Shown here: positions 1-8,396 of the stretch, in pieces
Position numbering within the stretch: position 1 is the stretch's first letter
How the letters are laid out: every line of letters begins with the position of its first letter
Source of the DNA: Hyphomicrobiales bacterium
GTDB taxonomy: Bacteria; Pseudomonadota; Alphaproteobacteria; Rhizobiales; Rhizobiaceae
NCBI GenBank assembly: GCA_900472605.1
Contig: UCJD01000041.1
Span: 62,001 to 126,000, forward strand
Reading direction: 5' to 3'
DNA length: 64,000 bases
Translations under genes and position numbers: made by a program
Notes under the pieces: model-generated
The model's input: the letters and a program-made list of their open reading frames with translations, nothing else
What the model was told of the DNA's origin: nothing
The model's database searches: none

Positions 1-579
1 GGCGCCGGCAACCTGCTTGGCGAGGAGCAGTCGGGCCACATCAAGGAGGTCGGCTTCGAGCTCTACCAGCAGATGCTGGAGGAGGCGGTTGCCGAGGTGA
101 AGGGCGTCGACGAGATCCAGGATAGCGGCTGGTCGCCGCAGATTTCGGTTGGCACTTCGGTAATGATCCCCGACGGTTACGTGCCTGACCTGCACCTGCG
201 CATGGCGCTCTATCGTCGCCTCGGCGAGATCACCGAACTCAAGGAGATCGATGCCTTCGGCGCCGAGATGATCGACCGCTTCGGGCCGATGCCGATCGAG
301 GTGCAGCACCTGCTCAAGATCGTCTACGTGAAATCGCTCTGCCGCATCGCCAATGTCGAGAAGGTGGATGCCGGGCCGAAGGGCGTGGTCATCCAGTTCC
401 GCAACAAGGAATTCCCGAACCCGGGCAACCTGGTCGGCTATATCGCCAAGCAGGGTTCGATGGCGAAGATCCGTCCCGACCACAGCGTGTTCCTGACCCG
501 CGACCTGCCGACGCCGGAAAAGCGGCTGCAGGGGGCGGCGGTGATCATGACGCAGTTGGCGGAGATGGCGAAGGGTTGA
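1..579 (+). CDS. mfd: Transcription-repair coupling factor Mfd, C-terminal end (partial)
   Basis: This is the last 192 codons of Mfd, the ATP-dependent translocase that removes stalled RNA polymerase from DNA lesions and recruits UvrA. The frame is open from base 1 and starts within the conserved stretch GAGNLLGEEQSGHI, the end of the RecG-like translocation module. It is followed by the C-terminal regulatory domain (LHLRMALYRRLGEI, then DRFGPMPIEVQHLL), which masks the UvrA-binding surface in the resting protein. The helicase motifs lie upstream of the window. The gene converges on the DsbA-family gene on the other strand. Confidence 0.95.
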   Translation, partial: GAGNLLGEEQSGHIKEVGFELYQQMLEEAVAEVKGVDEIQDSGWSPQISVGTSVMIPDGYVPDLHLRMALYRRLGEITELKEIDAFGAEMIDRFGPMPIEVQHLLKIVYVKSLCRIANVEKVDAGPKGVVIQFRNKEFPNPGNLVGYIAKQGSMAKIRPDHSVFLTRDLPTPEKRLQGAAVIMTQLAEMAKG

Positions 580-585
580 AACAAA

Positions 586-617
586 TTCGGACGGAAAGCC
601 TGAGCTCTCCGTCCGAA
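586..617. terminator. Stem-loop between convergent mfd and the DsbA-family gene
   Basis: There is a perfect 10-bp inverted repeat, TTCGGACGGA at 586-595 and TCCGTCCGAA at 608-617, directly after the mfd stop. No clean T-run follows on either strand, so it may be a weak bidirectional terminator or a 3'-end-stabilising hairpin. Confidence 0.5.
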
Positions 618-648
618 ACTACATACAATAATATGGGAAATCAGCGGA

Positions 649-1320
649 TCAGTTCATCCCGGCGCGCGCTTCGGCCTTGGCCTTGGCGATGTCGCGGAGC
701 GCCCCGGCGATCACATCGGGGGTCTGGGCGCCGCTGACGGCGTATTGCTGGTCGAAGATGAAGAAGGGTACGCCGTTGACGCCCATCTTCTGCGCCGATT
801 CGATTTCCTCGACGACAAGATTTCTGTCGGCATCCGAGGCGAGCAAGGAGGCGGTGACGGCGCGGTCAAGACCGGCTTTCTCGGCGACATCGAGAAGCAC
901 ATCGTGGTCGCCGACATTCAGGCCTTGCTCGAAATTGGCCTTGAACAGCCCATCGACCACCTTATCGGCCTTGTCGCGGTCCTCGATCATCGCCCAGTGA
1001 ATGAGGCGGTGAGCGTCGAGCGTGTTCGGGCCGATCGTGATGGCATCGAAATTGAAGTTGATTCCGACTTGGCGGCCGAGATCGGTCAACATCTTGTGAC
1101 CTTCGGCGACACGCTCGGGACCGCCGAGCTTCTTCTCAAGTGCTGCCTTCTGATCGACGCCTTCGGGCGGGTAATCCGGGTTGAGGCGATAGGGGCGCCA
1201 GTTGACGTCGACGCCGACTTCGTCCTGGACCTCTGATATCGCCAGTTCCAGCCGGGCCTTGCCGAGATAGCACCAAGGGCAGACGACATCCGAGACGACG
1301 TCTATAACAATGCGTTCCAT
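649..1320 (-). CDS. DsbA-family oxidoreductase (FrnE-like)
   Basis: This 223-residue protein has a DsbA/FrnE thioredoxin fold. The CPWC active site is at about residues 14-17 (DVVSDVVCPWCYLGK), followed by the helical insertion and the cis-proline segment GVNGVPFFIFD near residue 180. There is no signal peptide, so it should be cytosolic. FrnE-type members act as thiol-disulfide isomerases and some related proteins are 2-hydroxychromene-2-carboxylate isomerases; the CxxC motif favours the former. It is a single gene and its substrate cannot be inferred from the context. Confidence 0.88.
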   Translation of the reverse strand: MERIVIDVVSDVVCPWCYLGKARLELAISEVQDEVGVDVNWRPYRLNPDYPPEGVDQKAALEKKLGGPERVAEGHKMLTDLGRQVGINFNFDAITIGPNTLDAHRLIHWAMIEDRDKADKVVDGLFKANFEQGLNVGDHDVLLDVAEKAGLDRAVTASLLASDADRNLVVEEIESAQKMGVNGVPFFIFDQQYAVSGAQTPDVIAGALRDIAKAKAEARAGMN

Positions 1321-1421
1321 GGGCTTTCCTTTCCGGGGTTGCTGTGCCCCAAAAGGGCGTTGGAAGCCATCTAGTCGCTGCGGGCGGCCAGTTCAACCCG
1401 GCAGAAAAAGAGAACCATCTC

Positions 1422-3227
1422 TCATTGGACGCTCTGATCCCACCAGGTCGGCAGCTGATAGCCGTAGAGCGGAACCTTGTCGGGGTGGCCGATGCGCTTG
1501 CTGCGGGCGACCCACTGGTTGTCGACATGGTAGAGCGGCAGGACGTAGTGGCCGGACAGCAGCAGTCGGTCATGCGAGCGGACGGCGGCGGTGAAATCCT
1601 CGGCCGAGCGGGCCGTGAGGATGTGCTGGATCAACGTATCGACATCGGGATCGGCGACGCCGGCGAAATTGTCGGTTCCCTCACGGTCGCGCGAGGCCGA
1701 GGACCAGCGGCCGACCTGCTCGATGCCTGGGGAAAGCGACGAGGTGAAGGATTTGACGATCACGTCGTAATCGAAGGTGTTTGTGCGGCTCTGATACTGC
1801 GAATCATCCACGGTGCGGATCGACGCGTTGATGCCGAGCAGTTGCAGCGAGCGCTGGTAGGAGACGGCGAGCTTCTCCTGGTCGGTGTTCTGCGTCATGA
1901 TCTCGAAAGCGAGCGGGCGACCATTCGCGTCGCTCATCTTGCCGTTCTTGATCGTGTAGCCGGCCTCCTTGAGAAGCGCGACGGCCTGCTTCAGCACATT
2001 TCGGTCGCGGCCGGAGCCATCTGTCACGGGCAGCTTGTACGTGCCGTCGAGAATGGCGGGATCGATGCGGTCCTTGATCGGGCCGAGCAGCTTCAGTTCG
2101 CGCTCGTCGGCGGGCACGCCGAAGCTGGAGAGATCGGAGTTCTGCCAGTAGCTTTGCGTTCTGATATAGGCGCTGGAGAACAGGTTCTTGTTGGCCCATT
2201 CGAAATCGAAAATCAGCGACAAGCCTTCGCGCAGCTTCACATTATTGAAGAGCGGCCGGCGGGTGTTGAAGACGAAGCCGAACATGCCGGATGGAAGCTT
2301 GGGCTGGAAGGTGTCCTTGACGACATTGCCTGATGTCACGGCCGGGAAATTATAGGCGCTCGCCCAATGGCCGGGGCTGCCGTCTGGGTAGATATCGACG
2401 TCGCCCTTCTTGAACGATTCGAACAAGGTCGTGTCCTGCAGGAAATACTGCACTGATATCTGGTCGTAATTGTCGAGTCCGACCTTGGCCGGGATATCCT
2501 TGCCCCAGTAATTCGGATCGCGCTCGAAGGTAATGCTTTCGCCCGGCTTCAGCGACTTGATCTTGTAGGGACCCGACCCGATCGGCGGCTTCAGCGTCGA
2601 GCGGTCGAAGTTCTCCGCGTCGATCGCATGCTTGGGGAGGATAGGCGTCGAGCCGGCGAGAATCAGCGGGAATTCGCGGTCGGCCTTGTCGTTGAAGGTG
2701 AAGCGGACGCTGTGATCGCCGACCTTCTCCATTTTTTCAACGGCGTTGAGGCGCGTGCTGAAGGGGACGCGGCCCTTTTCCTTCAGGATGTTGAAGGAGA
2801 AGATGACGTCTTCTGGCGTAACCGGCTGGCCGTCCGACCATTTCGCGGCTGGGTTCAGGTTGAACTGGATATAGGTCCTGTCGTCGTCCCATTCCGCGGA
2901 TTGCGCCAGCAGGCCATAGAGCGTGAAAGGCTCGTCGCGCGAGCGCAGCATCAGCGTTTCATAGACCAGATTGCCGTATTCGGGGTCCCACATGCCGCGG
3001 GCCGTGGTGCGCATGCTCTTCAGGATGAACGGGTTGAGATTGTCGTAGGTGCCGACGACGCCGTAGGAAATCTTTCCGCCCTTCTTCACGTCAGGATTGA
3101 CGTAGGGCAGATGCTTGAAATCGGCGGGCAGCGCAGGTGTGCCGTGCATGGCGATCCCATGCACGGGTTCAGCAAGCGCTGCCCCGCAAACGAGGGTGAA
3201 GACGACGGGGAGAATGATCCGGAGCAT
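1422..3227 (-). CDS. Periplasmic oligopeptide-binding protein of an ABC transporter (SBP family 5, YejA-like)
   Basis: This 601-residue extracytoplasmic solute-binding protein starts with a signal peptide (MLRIILPVVFTLVCGAALAEP, cleavage after Ala-Leu-Ala). The mature part shows family-5 hallmarks: GKISYGVVGTYDNLNPF near residue 55, WSDGQPVTPEDVIFSFN near 130, and the dimetal/peptide-pocket segment GSGPYKIKSLKPGESITFERDPNYWG near 215-240. Such proteins deliver di- and oligopeptides or microcin-like peptides to an ABC importer. No permease or ATPase gene is adjacent, so it is an orphan here or serves a transporter encoded elsewhere. The length matches YejA-type proteins. Confidence 0.9.
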   Translation of the reverse strand: MLRIILPVVFTLVCGAALAEPVHGIAMHGTPALPADFKHLPYVNPDVKKGGKISYGVVGTYDNLNPFILKSMRTTARGMWDPEYGNLVYETLMLRSRDEPFTLYGLLAQSAEWDDDRTYIQFNLNPAAKWSDGQPVTPEDVIFSFNILKEKGRVPFSTRLNAVEKMEKVGDHSVRFTFNDKADREFPLILAGSTPILPKHAIDAENFDRSTLKPPIGSGPYKIKSLKPGESITFERDPNYWGKDIPAKVGLDNYDQISVQYFLQDTTLFESFKKGDVDIYPDGSPGHWASAYNFPAVTSGNVVKDTFQPKLPSGMFGFVFNTRRPLFNNVKLREGLSLIFDFEWANKNLFSSAYIRTQSYWQNSDLSSFGVPADERELKLLGPIKDRIDPAILDGTYKLPVTDGSGRDRNVLKQAVALLKEAGYTIKNGKMSDANGRPLAFEIMTQNTDQEKLAVSYQRSLQLLGINASIRTVDDSQYQSRTNTFDYDVIVKSFTSSLSPGIEQVGRWSSASRDREGTDNFAGVADPDVDTLIQHILTARSAEDFTAAVRSHDRLLLSGHYVLPLYHVDNQWVARSKRIGHPDKVPLYGYQLPTWWDQSVQ

Positions 3228-3495
3228 AGTCGAAATCCTTTCCGGAAAACGGCACGATTCGGCCGAAGACTACCATGTGCCGGACCCAATTCACCATCCA
3301 CGGCAAATTCTTGTCCGCGATAGCCAAAACGCCAAAGAAACACTGGAAATCTCCAGCAACGCGATGTAACAGGGACCCCGAAGTCGGGGGGTCATGCATT
3401 TGCCTCATTGTTTTAAGAGGTCAGATGCGAACAACCCTGTTGGTGAGGATGGCATATCGGCTGTCCCAACGGGATATCAGGAGACGGAATTCGTT
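3228..3495. other. Divergent intergenic region between the SBP gene and the IalB-like gene
   Basis: This 268-bp region must hold promoters for both divergent genes. The only structure I see is a G/C-rich hairpin, GACCCC...GGGGTC, at about 3374-3393. No clear sigma-70 boxes or operator stand out. Confidence 0.4.
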
Positions 3496-4149
3496 ATGAT
3501 GTTCAAGTCTGAAAAGAAAACACGGGCAGCCCTGTCCGTTATGGCAGTGATGCTTGGCGCCGCAGTGGCTCCGGTGTCTTCTTATGCGCAGGACGCGTCT
3601 GCCGACGCTGGCGCACAGGCTGCCGGCGCGCCGCGCCTCGGTTGGTACAAGACCTGCAACAAGCAGGAAGACAATGACGTCTGCGTCGTGCAGAACGTCG
3701 TTCTTGCCACCGGTGGTCAGCTCGTTACGGGCGTTGGTCTCATTACCGTTTCCGGCAAGGTCAACAACAAGAGCCTGCAGGTTTCCGTTCCGCCGGCACG
3801 TCTCATTCCTCCTGGTATCGGTATGCAGATCGACGGCGGCAAGCCGCAGAAGATCGATTACCTGATGTGCATGCCGGATCGTTGCGTCGCGCAGATCCCG
3901 CTGACGGATGCGATGGTCGCCAGCCTGAAGAAGGGCACCGATCTGGTTCTGACCTCGATCAACTTCCGCCGTGCGCCGAACCCGATCAAGATTTCGCTTG
4001 AAGGCTTCACCGGTGCATTCGACGGCGAAGCGGTTTCCGCTTCCAAGCTCGCGGAAAGCCAGAAGAGCCTGCAGGACAGCATGCAGAAGAAGGCCGACGA
4101 AGCGCGCAAGAAGCTTGAAGACGCCCAGAAGGCTGCCAAGGCTCAGTAA
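3496..4149 (+). CDS. Invasion-associated locus B (IalB) family protein
   Basis: This exported protein of about 217 residues belongs to the IalB family. After a cytoplasmic leader (MMFKSEKK) comes a hydrophobic signal segment ending SSYAQ. The mature protein carries the IalB pattern LGWYKTCNKQEDNDVCVVQN and, later, MCMPDRCVAQIPL; the paired cysteines probably form disulfides. The C-terminal 45 residues are a charged Lys/Ala/Glu helix. IalB was named in Bartonella for erythrocyte invasion, but homologues are widespread in rhizobia and their role there is unclear. I chose ATG 3496 because an AGGAG lies upstream (3479-3483, longer spacing than ideal) and the signal peptide follows directly; the longer frame to 3394 lacks protein-like sequence. 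Confidence 0.85.
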   Translation: MMFKSEKKTRAALSVMAVMLGAAVAPVSSYAQDASADAGAQAAGAPRLGWYKTCNKQEDNDVCVVQNVVLATGGQLVTGVGLITVSGKVNNKSLQVSVPPARLIPPGIGMQIDGGKPQKIDYLMCMPDRCVAQIPLTDAMVASLKKGTDLVLTSINFRRAPNPIKISLEGFTGAFDGEAVSASKLAESQKSLQDSMQKKADEARKKLEDAQKAAKAQ

Positions 4150-4173
4150 TCCGGAGCCTGATGGATTTTCGAG

Positions 4174-4199
4174 AAACCCGGCCTCGCGCCGGGTTTTTT
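4174..4199 (+). terminator. Intrinsic terminator of the IalB-like gene
   Basis: The stem is AAACCCGGC (4174-4182) with GCCGGGTTT (4188-4196), a 5-nt loop and a T6 run, 24 bp after the stop codon. Confidence 0.9.
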
Positions 4200-4223
4200 G
4201 TTGCCTGCACTCGGGCCGCGACC

Positions 4224-4255
4224 AAAGAAAAACCCCGCTGGGATGGCGGGGTTTT
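4224..4255 (-). terminator. Intrinsic terminator of hspQ
   Basis: The stem AAAACCCCGC/GCGGGGTTTT spans 4229-4255. Read on the minus strand it is followed by a T-rich TTTCTTT. It lies 20 bp beyond the hspQ stop codon. Confidence 0.88.
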
Positions 4256-4274
4256 GAAATGAAGAGGCAATGGC

Positions 4275-4604
4275 TTAGTGGGTGAAGCTCATCTTGGGTT
4301 TGAACTGCCCAGTGGGTGCCATATCGAAAATCTGGTAAACCTGTTCGTTGCGCAGCGGCTCGCCGCTTTCGTCGTTCATCAGGTTCTGTTCGGATACGTA
4401 GGCCACGTATTCGTTTTCTTCGTTTTCGGCGAGCAAGTGGTAGAAGGGTTGATCCTTGCTCGGGCGCACGTCGGCGGGAATGGAATTCCACCATTCTTCC
4501 GTATTCGCAAATTCCGGATCGACATCGAAGATGACGCCGCGAAACGGAAATACCTTGTGCCGAACCACTTCGCCGATACTGAACTTAGCTTGTCTTTCTT
4601 TCAT
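4275..4604 (-). CDS. hspQ: Heat shock protein HspQ (YccV-like, hemimethylated-DNA-binding fold)
   Basis: This 109-residue HspQ/YccV family protein carries the conserved block FSIGEVVRHKVFPFRGVIFDVDPEF, the motif NTEEWWNSIP, and DQPFYHLLAENEENEYVAYVSEQNL. In enterobacteria HspQ is a heat-induced adaptor that enhances Lon proteolysis and was earlier linked to control of DnaA amounts. I place the start at ATG 4604, with AAGGAAG eight bases upstream; the frame also allows an ATG at 4625, which lacks a comparable ribosome-binding site. It stands alone between the glnA terminator and its own terminator. Confidence 0.88.
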   Translation of the reverse strand: MKERQAKFSIGEVVRHKVFPFRGVIFDVDPEFANTEEWWNSIPADVRPSKDQPFYHLLAENEENEYVAYVSEQNLMNDESGEPLRNEQVYQIFDMAPTGQFKPKMSFTH

Positions 4605-4722
4605 GGTACGACTTCCTTTCATCACCTGATTTGGTGATTGGTCTCGCTCAAATCAAGATTTGTGCGAGAACTCGTCACATGAGTGTCACATCCGCGCGAG
4701 GCTTCCGCGACATCGGGCAGAA

Positions 4723-4748
4723 GAAAGCCCCAGCGAACCGGGGCTTTC
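4723..4748 (-). terminator. Intrinsic terminator of glnA
   Basis: GAAAGCCCC and GGGGCTTTC form a 9-bp stem with an 8-nt loop. On the minus strand a TTCTTCT-like tail follows, immediately after the glnA stop. Confidence 0.88.
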
Positions 4749-4755
4749 CGAGGGC

Positions 4756-6165
4756 TTATGCCGAGTAATACATGTCGTATTCGACCGGATGCGGGGTCAT
4801 GTCATAACGCATGACTTCGATCATCTTCAATTCGATGAACGAGTCGATCTGGTCGTCGTCGAAGACGCCGCCGGCGGTCAGGAACTTGCGATCCTTGTCG
4901 AGGCTCTCCAGCGCTTCGCGGAGAGATGCGCAAACCGTCGGGATCTTCTTCAGTTCCTTCGGCGGCAGATCGTAGAGATCCTTGTCCATGGCCTTGCCGG
5001 GATGGATCTTGTTCTTGATGCCGTCGAGGCCGGCCATCAGCATGGCGGCGAAGGCGAGGTAGGGGTTCGCCATCGGATCCGGGAAGCGGACTTCGACGCG
5101 CTTTGCCTTCGGGTTGCTGCCGAACGGAATGCGGCACGAGGCCGAGCGGTTGCGGGCCGAGTAGGCAAGAAGAACCGGTGCTTCATAGCCCGGGACGAGA
5201 CGCTTGTAGGAGTTCGTCGACGGGTTGGTGAAGGCGTTCAGCGCCTTGGCATGCTTGATGACGCCGCCGATGAAATAGAGGCAGCTCTCGGAGAGGCCTG
5301 CGTATTCGTCGCCCGCGAAGCTCGGCTTGCCGCCCTTCCAGATCGACATGTGGACGTGCATGCCCGAGCCGTTGTCGCCGAAGATCGGCTTCGGCATGAA
5401 GGTTGCCGTCTTGCCGTAGGCATTGGCGACCTGATGCACGACGTACTTGTAGATCTGCATCTTGTCGGCGTTGCGAACGAGCGTGTCGAACTTGATGCCT
5501 AGTTCGTGCTGGGCAGCGGCCACTTCGTGGTGGTGCTTTTCAACAACGACGCCCATTTCCGACAGGACCGTCAGCATCTCAGAGCGCATGTCCTGCGCGC
5601 TGTCGATCGGCGGGACCGGGAAGTAGCCGCCCTTGACGCGCGGACGGTGGCCGAGGTTGCCGGTCTCGTATTCGGTGTCGTCGTTGGACGGCAGTTCGGT
5701 GGAATCGAGCTTGAAACCAGTGTTGTAAGGGTCGGCCTTGTAGCGCACGTCGTCGAAGATGAAGAACTCGGCCTCAGGACCAACGAAGATCGTGTCGCCG
5801 ATGCCGGATGCCTTGAGATAGGCTTCGGCCTTCTTGGCGGTGCCGCGCGGGTCGCGGTTATAGGCTTCGCCGGAGACCGGATCGAGAATGTCGCAAAGGA
5901 TGACCATGGTGGACTGCGCGAAGAACGGGTCCATGTGGACCGTTTCCGGATCGGGCATCAGTACCATGTCGGATTCGTTGATCGCCTTCCAGCCGCCGAT
6001 CGAGGAGCCGTCGAACATGACGCCATCGGCGAACATGTCTTCATCGACGCAAACCACGTCCATCGTGACGTGCTGCAGCTTGCCCTTTGGATCGGTGAAG
6101 CGCAGGTCGACGAACTTGACGTCGTTATCCTTGATTTGCTTGAGGATTTCGCTTGCGGTCGCCAT
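4756..6165 (-). CDS. glnA: Glutamine synthetase type I (GSI)
   Basis: The 469 residues match dodecameric bacterial GSI, which makes glutamine from glutamate, ammonia and ATP. Visible signatures are FDGSSIGGW near residue 50, the ATP-binding loop KPIFGDNGSGMHVHMSIW near 258-275, NPSTNSYKRLVPGYEAP near 320, and the adenylylation-loop tyrosine in KDLYDLPPKEL near 397. The last shows it can be regulated by GlnE adenylylation. It lies 58 bp downstream of glnB on the same strand and probably shares its nitrogen-controlled transcript. Confidence 0.97.
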   Translation of the reverse strand: MATASEILKQIKDNDVKFVDLRFTDPKGKLQHVTMDVVCVDEDMFADGVMFDGSSIGGWKAINESDMVLMPDPETVHMDPFFAQSTMVILCDILDPVSGEAYNRDPRGTAKKAEAYLKASGIGDTIFVGPEAEFFIFDDVRYKADPYNTGFKLDSTELPSNDDTEYETGNLGHRPRVKGGYFPVPPIDSAQDMRSEMLTVLSEMGVVVEKHHHEVAAAQHELGIKFDTLVRNADKMQIYKYVVHQVANAYGKTATFMPKPIFGDNGSGMHVHMSIWKGGKPSFAGDEYAGLSESCLYFIGGVIKHAKALNAFTNPSTNSYKRLVPGYEAPVLLAYSARNRSASCRIPFGSNPKAKRVEVRFPDPMANPYLAFAAMLMAGLDGIKNKIHPGKAMDKDLYDLPPKELKKIPTVCASLREALESLDKDRKFLTAGGVFDDDQIDSFIELKMIEVMRYDMTPHPVEYDMYYSA

Positions 6166-6223
6166 ACAATGGTTCCTTCATTTGAAATGACGAAGCGTTG
6201 GCTTCGCCGGTAGACCGAACAGG

Positions 6224-6562
6224 TCAGATCGCGTCGACGCCGGTCTCGCCGGTGCGAATACGAATGACTTCTTCGATGTTGGATACAAAAATCTTGCCGT
6301 CGCCGATACGGCCCGTTTGCGCGGCCTTGCGGATCGCGTCGATGACGGCCTCCGCGTTCTCGTCGGCGAGGACGACTTCGACCTTCACCTTCGGCAGGAA
6401 ATCGACGACATACTCCGCGCCACGGTACAATTCCGTGTGGCCTTTTTGGCGACCGAAGCCCTTTGCTTCCGTGACTGTGATCCCCTGCAGGCCAACTTCC
6501 TGAAGGGCTTCCTTCACTTCGTCCAGCTTGAAGGGCTTAATGATCGCTTCGATCTTTTTCAT
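6224..6562 (-). CDS. glnB: Nitrogen regulatory protein PII
   Basis: This 112-residue PII trimer subunit starts MKKIEAIIKPFKLDEVKEAL. The T-loop TELYRGAEYVVDF carries the uridylylated Tyr51, and the B-loop is KTGRIGDGKIF-like (QTGRIGDGKIFV). PII senses 2-oxoglutarate and ATP/ADP and controls GlnE, NtrB and other targets. Location directly upstream of glnA marks it as GlnB rather than the amtB-linked GlnK. I set the start at ATG 6562, where PII proteins begin; an in-frame extension to 6673 would run across the sigma-54 promoter and is not protein-like. Confidence 0.96.
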   Translation of the reverse strand: MKKIEAIIKPFKLDEVKEALQEVGLQGITVTEAKGFGRQKGHTELYRGAEYVVDFLPKVKVEVVLADENAEAVIDAIRKAAQTGRIGDGKIFVSNIEEVIRIRTGETGVDAI

Positions 6563-6621
6563 GAGAAAATGACTCTCCGCTTCTCCCGTTATAGCAGGCT
6601 CATACCCACCCCCCGATAGAA

Positions 6622-6637
6622 TGCAGTTATCGTGCCA
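6622..6637 (-). promoter_or_regulatory. Sigma-54 (RpoN) promoter of glnB-glnA
   Basis: Read on the minus strand the sequence is TGGCAC-GATAA-CTGCA. The invariant GG (-24) and GC (-12) are separated by exactly 10 nt, and the -24 hexamer TGGCAC is the consensus. The site is 60-75 bp upstream of the glnB start. Rhizobial glnBA operons are known to be NtrC/RpoN-controlled, which agrees. I could not identify a convincing NtrC dyad upstream. Confidence 0.85.
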
Positions 6638-6752
6638 GTTGGAAAGCGGAATCTTCGTGAAAATGGCGGCCACAGACCTAAAGTCGAGCGATTTTCAGCA
6701 ATTTCAACGATTTTTTGTCAAAAACGGAGTGCGTTGTGAGTGAAAAGCTTAA

Positions 6753-6766
6753 ATTTCGATCGAAAT
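6753..6766. promoter_or_regulatory. 14-bp perfect palindrome upstream of glnB
   Basis: ATTTCGATCGAAAT is a perfect palindrome about 120 bp upstream of the glnB sigma-54 promoter, in an A/T-rich stretch that also lies 140 bp upstream of the divergent nnr gene. It could be an operator for either gene; I cannot name the factor. Confidence 0.4.
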
Positions 6767-6903
6767 CTGGAATATTCGCGATGTCTGATGCTCCCTTTCT
6801 GGATAGTAGGCGGGATTAAAATATATGCAAATGAGTAAATAATAGACTTCCAGATTTTGCGCCAATCGGTTGTTTTTTAGGCTGTTTCTGCTTGAATGGC
6901 CGA

Positions 6904-8379
6904 ATGGACAATCAACTCTCCGATCTTCTCCTCGCCCCCGCCGAAATGGCCGCCGTCGATGCCGCAGCAGCAGCTTCGGGTATCGACAGTTTCGGGCTCA
7001 TGCTCAAGGCCGGCGCCGGCACGGCGGCGACTTTCTTGCGCCACTATCCCTGGGCAAGGCGCGCGGTCGTTCTTTGCGGCCCCGGCAACAATGGCGGCGA
7101 CGGGTATGTGGCGGCGCGCTGCCTGAAAGATAGCGGTGTCGCGGTCGCGGTGTTTCATCTGGGGGATCCCGCTCGGCTGAAGGGCGACGCCGCCCGGGCG
7201 CTCAATCACTGGTCGGGCGAGGGCGCGCCGATCGAGGCGTACGAACCTGCCGATGGGGACGTGGTGATCGACGCGCTGTTCGGGGCAGGGCTGACGCGGG
7301 CGGTGCCTGAGACTGTTCGTGCCGTCATGGGGCGTATCGAGGCTGTCGGCCTACCGGTGCTTTCCGTTGACCTGCCATCCGGTATCGACGGCCGGACGGG
7401 CATGGTGCTGGGTGCGGCACTTTCGGCTGCGCGGACGATCACTTTCATGACGCGCAAGCCGGGCCATTTGTTGATGCCAGGCCGGGAGCTTTCGGGCGCG
7501 CTCGAGGTTCTCGACATCGGCATACCCGCGCGGATCGTGCGCGGGCAGGCATCTGGCAGGCTGGCGGAGAACCGGCCGGAAGAATGGCGACGGTGGCTGC
7601 CGTCAACAGGGCAGGAGACGCACAAGTACAAGCGCGGGCACCTCGTGGTCTTCTCGGGCGAGAGGGGCAAGACGGGCGCTGCGCGAATGTCGGCAATGTC
7701 GGGGCTGAAGGCCGGCGCCGGGCTCGTGACGATCGCGTCGCCTGCGGATGCCATGGAGGAAAACGCGACGCATCTCACGGCCGTGATGCTTCACGGTATC
7801 GATGGGGATGCAGAGCTTGTGGGTTGGCTGAAGGATGAGCGATTGCGCAGTTTTGTGCTCGGGCCGGGCTTCGGGGGCGGCGACAAGGCGCGTGCTTTCG
7901 TGGGCGCGCTCTCGGGGCGGCATCTGGTTCTCGACGCCGATGGCATCACCGCGTTCCGCGACGATCCTGATGTGCTGTTCGCATTGTTCGCTGAAGGCGA
8001 GACACGGCTGGTCTTGACGCCGCACGAGGGGGAGTTTTCGCGGTTGTTTCCCGATATTGCCGCGGACCCGGATCTCGGCAAGGTCGACAAGGCGCTTGCG
8101 GCCGCGGCGCGGGCGAATGCGGCCATCGTCTACAAGGGTCCGGATACCGTGATCGCCTCGCCGGATGGCCGAGCGTTGATCAACACCAATGCGCCGATCT
8201 GGCTGGCCACCGCCGGATCGGGCGATGTGCTGGCGGGGATCATCGGGGCGCTGATGGCGCAGGGGCTGCCTGCCTTCGAGGCGGCGGCGGCCGGCGTCTA
8301 CATGCACGGCGAAGCGGGCAACCGGGCCGGCAAGGGGCTGACGGCGGAAGACCTCGTCAGCCACGTTTTACCGCTTTGA
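6904..8379 (+). CDS. nnr: Bifunctional NAD(P)H-hydrate epimerase / ADP-dependent NAD(P)H-hydrate dehydratase
   Basis: This protein of about 491 residues is a fusion of two metabolite-repair enzymes. The N-terminal YjeF_N (NnrE) domain has LCGPGNNGGDGYVAARCL near residue 65 and interconverts the R and S forms of NAD(P)H hydrate. The C-terminal ribokinase-like NnrD domain has HKYKRGHLVVFSGERGKTGAA near 245, the nucleotide-binding DADGIT and LTPHEGEFSRLF, and the catalytic ATAGSGDVLAGIIGAL near 440; it dehydrates the S form using ADP. A TTG four codons upstream (6892) is an alternative start, and neither start has a strong ribosome-binding site. Confidence 0.93.
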   Translation: MDNQLSDLLLAPAEMAAVDAAAAASGIDSFGLMLKAGAGTAATFLRHYPWARRAVVLCGPGNNGGDGYVAARCLKDSGVAVAVFHLGDPARLKGDAARALNHWSGEGAPIEAYEPADGDVVIDALFGAGLTRAVPETVRAVMGRIEAVGLPVLSVDLPSGIDGRTGMVLGAALSAARTITFMTRKPGHLLMPGRELSGALEVLDIGIPARIVRGQASGRLAENRPEEWRRWLPSTGQETHKYKRGHLVVFSGERGKTGAARMSAMSGLKAGAGLVTIASPADAMEENATHLTAVMLHGIDGDAELVGWLKDERLRSFVLGPGFGGGDKARAFVGALSGRHLVLDADGITAFRDDPDVLFALFAEGETRLVLTPHEGEFSRLFPDIAADPDLGKVDKALAAAARANAAIVYKGPDTVIASPDGRALINTNAPIWLATAGSGDVLAGIIGALMAQGLPAFEAAAAGVYMHGEAGNRAGKGLTAEDLVSHVLPL

Positions 8380-8396
8380 CGATTTGCCCGCTCTGA

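Noticed and set aside
6856..6871. TTGCGCCAATCGGTTG as an NtrC binding dyad upstream of glnB
   Set aside because: The right half does not match the TGGTGC half-site, and it lies more than 200 bp from the sigma-54 promoter.
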